Origin: Chloroflexi bacterium RBG_16_68_14
GTDB lineage: Bacteria > Chloroflexota > Dehalococcoidia > DSTF01 > RBG-16-68-14
DNA length: 14,027 nt
Reading direction: 5' to 3'
Assembly (NCBI GenBank): GCA_001796995.1
Contig: MGOB01000053.1
Coordinates: forward strand, 7,691-21,717
The stretch's first letter is position 1, and each line of letters opens with the position of its first letter. The notes beneath the pieces were generated by a model that was given only the letters and a program-made list of their open reading frames with translations, was not told the origin of the DNA and ran no database searches. This document shows, piece by piece, positions 12,845 through 14,027 of the stretch. A program made the position numbers and the translations under genes.

Positions 12845-13261
12845 ATGACTACGAGCTGCCGATTCCGTCGTTTTCTCCGCACCTGCGGCCAGCCGGGCGT
12901 CGCTCTCTGCCAGTACTGCGGCGACAGCTTCTGTGAGCAGCACGGCAGCCGTCTGGCGGACGGCCAGGAGATCTGCAACCGCCCTCTCTGCCAGCAGAAG
13001 AAGGCGGACCTGGAACGCTACTTCGTCCACAAAGAAGCCGTAGCCCTGCGCAACGGCGAGCGCCTGTGCGGCAACCCGAGCTGCGGCCGGGCGCCCGCTG
13101 GCCAGTGCTCCAAATGCCGGGGTTTCTTCTGCCTCCCTCACTTGGAGGCCCAGGAGGTTGAGGAGCGGCGCGGCTCCACCGTGCTCCGCGTGCGCGGCTC
13201 CCTCTGCCGCCACTGCGTCAGCCGGCGGCGGCTCTGGTCACAGGGACAGGCGACGGGATGA
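12845..13261 (+). CDS. Cysteine-rich protein with two tandem zinc modules
   Basis: A 138-aa protein with 14 cysteines. Two modules share the same spacing, C-x7-C-x2-C-x4-C-x2-H: C14, C22, C25, C30, H33 (TCGQPGVALCQYCGDSFCEQH) and C80, C88, C91, C96, H99. Further pairs are C44-x4-C49, C75-x4-C80 and C121-x2-C124. This looks like treble-clef or B-box-like zinc binding, probably for protein contact; no enzyme motif is present. The start is uncertain. ATG 12845 has no RBS at the right distance, while a GTG at 12835 in another frame has GGAGAG 4 nt upstream and would encode VAQDDYELPIPSF before a TTTT run (12871-12874). Loss of one T would join that frame to the zinc modules. The end overlaps the convergent Vgb-like gene by 24 nt. 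Confidence 0.75.
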   Translation: MTTSCRFRRFLRTCGQPGVALCQYCGDSFCEQHGSRLADGQEICNRPLCQQKKADLERYFVHKEAVALRNGERLCGNPSCGRAPAGQCSKCRGFFCLPHLEAQEVEERRGSTVLRVRGSLCRHCVSRRRLWSQGQATG

Positions 13262-14027
13262 CCTGTCTTGGTCCTCTGCGGCGGCTGGCACAAGTCGCAG
13301 CAGCTTCCCGGTTCCGGATTCCGGGCACCAGATGGCGCCTTGGGCGTCCTCCAGGAGGGTGCGGCAGCCGGCGTTAGGGGTGGGGATATCGTATTCCTCG
13401 AACGTCCGCGACTGAGGGTCGAAGCGGGCGATCTTGTTGGCTCGGAACTCGCTCAGCCAGACGGTACCGTCCCGGGCGACAGTGATGGCGTAGGGCTGGG
13501 CGTCCGGCGTGGGGACCTCGAACTCCTCGAACCGCTGCTGGCGGGGGTTGTAGTAGCCCAGCTTGCCGGCGTTGTACTCCGTGAACCAGAGGTCGCCGTT
13601 GGCATCCGCGGCGATGCGCCGCGCGCCCTGTCCGGGCGTCGGAGGCGAAAGCTCGGTCAGCTCCCGTGTCGCCGGGTCGTAGCGGCCGATGCGGTGGCTC
13701 TCTAGCTCCGCCCACCAGACCACGCCCCCGGGGTCGATGGTGATGCCGTAGGGCACGGAGCCTTTGGTGGGCAACGGCACCTCTTCGATCCGGCCCGTCT
13801 CGCGGTCGAGGTGGCCGATGGCGTCCCCCCGCGCCTCGGTGAACCAGAGGTCGCCCTCGCGGTCGAAGGCGATGCTGTGGGGGCCGGTGTTGGGCGAGGG
13901 GATGGCGAACTCGGTGAACTGCTCCGTCGCCGGGTCGAAGCGGGCCAGCTTGCTCAGCCCGATGTAGGTGATCCAGACGAAGTCCTCGGGGTCGACGGCG
14001 ATGCCGTGGGGTTGGGCGTCGGCGGTG
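13238..14027 (-). CDS. Virginiamycin B lyase (Vgb)-like beta-propeller, N-terminus beyond window
   Basis: The frame is open to the right edge, so the start is not in the window; 262 codons plus stop are visible. About six blades repeat the Vgb/NHL-like pattern P-x-G-I-x-x-D-x-x-G-x-x-W-F-T-E, then N/D-x-I-G-R-x-D-P-x-T, then F-x-P-T-P. Examples are SIAFDREGDLWFTE, RIAADANGDLWFTE and AITVARDGTVWLSE. Vgb itself opens the streptogramin B ring, but many propellers of this type in environmental bacteria have no shown antibiotic activity, and the catalytic His/Glu residues cannot be placed with confidence. A role as a secreted or periplasmic propeller is equally likely; the signal peptide would lie outside the window. 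A shorter product from the GTG at 13780 is unlikely because complete blades continue upstream. Confidence 0.85.
   Translation of the reverse strand, partial: TADAQPHGIAVDPEDFVWITYIGLSKLARFDPATEQFTEFAIPSPNTGPHSIAFDREGDLWFTEARGDAIGHLDRETGRIEEVPLPTKGSVPYGITIDPGGVVWWAELESHRIGRYDPATRELTELSPPTPGQGARRIAADANGDLWFTEYNAGKLGYYNPRQQRFEEFEVPTPDAQPYAITVARDGTVWLSEFRANKIARFDPQSRTFEEYDIPTPNAGCRTLLEDAQGAIWCPESGTGKLLRLVPAAAEDQDRSSRRLSL

Noticed and set aside
1..14027. CRISPR arrays, tRNA or rRNA genes, insertion sequences, att sites
   Set aside because: No spaced direct repeats, cloverleaf-like segments, transposase motifs or terminal repeats were seen on either strand.

Overview
The window is GC-rich (clearly above 60% by eye), with small intergenic gaps and strong G/C third-position bias. 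It carries a COG4867-type vWA protein, several small Zn-binding proteins, a NarL-type two-component cluster, csrA, a FliA/WhiG-type sigma factor and a ydaO-type c-di-AMP riboswitch. Together these suggest a Gram-positive-like or Chloroflexota lineage (a Dehalococcoidia-like bacterium is my best guess). That is inference from gene content, not a database result. No mobile elements, CRISPR arrays, tRNA or rRNA genes were seen.

Layout. 1-1189: 3' part of a Gfo/Idh/MocA oxidoreductase. 1320-3476: vWA-domain protein behind a TATAAT box. 3514-5754: exported, membrane-anchored Asp-box beta-propeller. 5733-6143 (-): methylmalonyl-CoA epimerase-like VOC protein, overlapping the propeller gene tail to tail. 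6247-6705: promoter, long structured leader with a ydaO/yuaA c-di-AMP aptamer, then a start-codon hairpin and a 69-aa zinc-ribbon gene. 6843-6927: cluster of palindromes and a possible promoter before a second small Zn-binding protein (6981-7193). 7310-10176: NarL/LuxR response regulator, 100-aa unknown protein, soluble GAF histidine kinase and a CheY-like receiver. 10218-10630: sigma-28-like promoter, structured leader and csrA. 10627-11670 (-): degenerate Gfo/Idh-like protein. 11751-12575 (-): FliA/WhiG-family sigma factor. 12845-13261: cysteine-rich protein with two matching zinc modules. 13238-14027 (-): Vgb-like propeller, cut by the window edge.

How the parts may work together. The most interesting region is the regulatory block 6.2-12.6 kb. 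A c-di-AMP riboswitch feeds an mRNA whose ribosome binding site and ATG lie in a small hairpin with an AGGGA loop, the shape recognised by CsrA. The csrA gene lies about 3.9 kb downstream. It has an exact GCCGATAA -10 element of the sigma-28 type, and a FliA/WhiG-type sigma factor is encoded about 2 kb further on. The csrA leader itself has CARGGAUG-like sites and a strong hairpin. This suggests a local circuit (sigma factor to csrA, then CsrA to csrA and the zinc-ribbon mRNA, with c-di-AMP input), although no flagellar gene is visible. The motifs are seen in the sequence; the circuit is inference.

All three convergent gene pairs overlap at their 3' ends (22, 4 and 24 nt) with no room for ordinary intergenic terminators.
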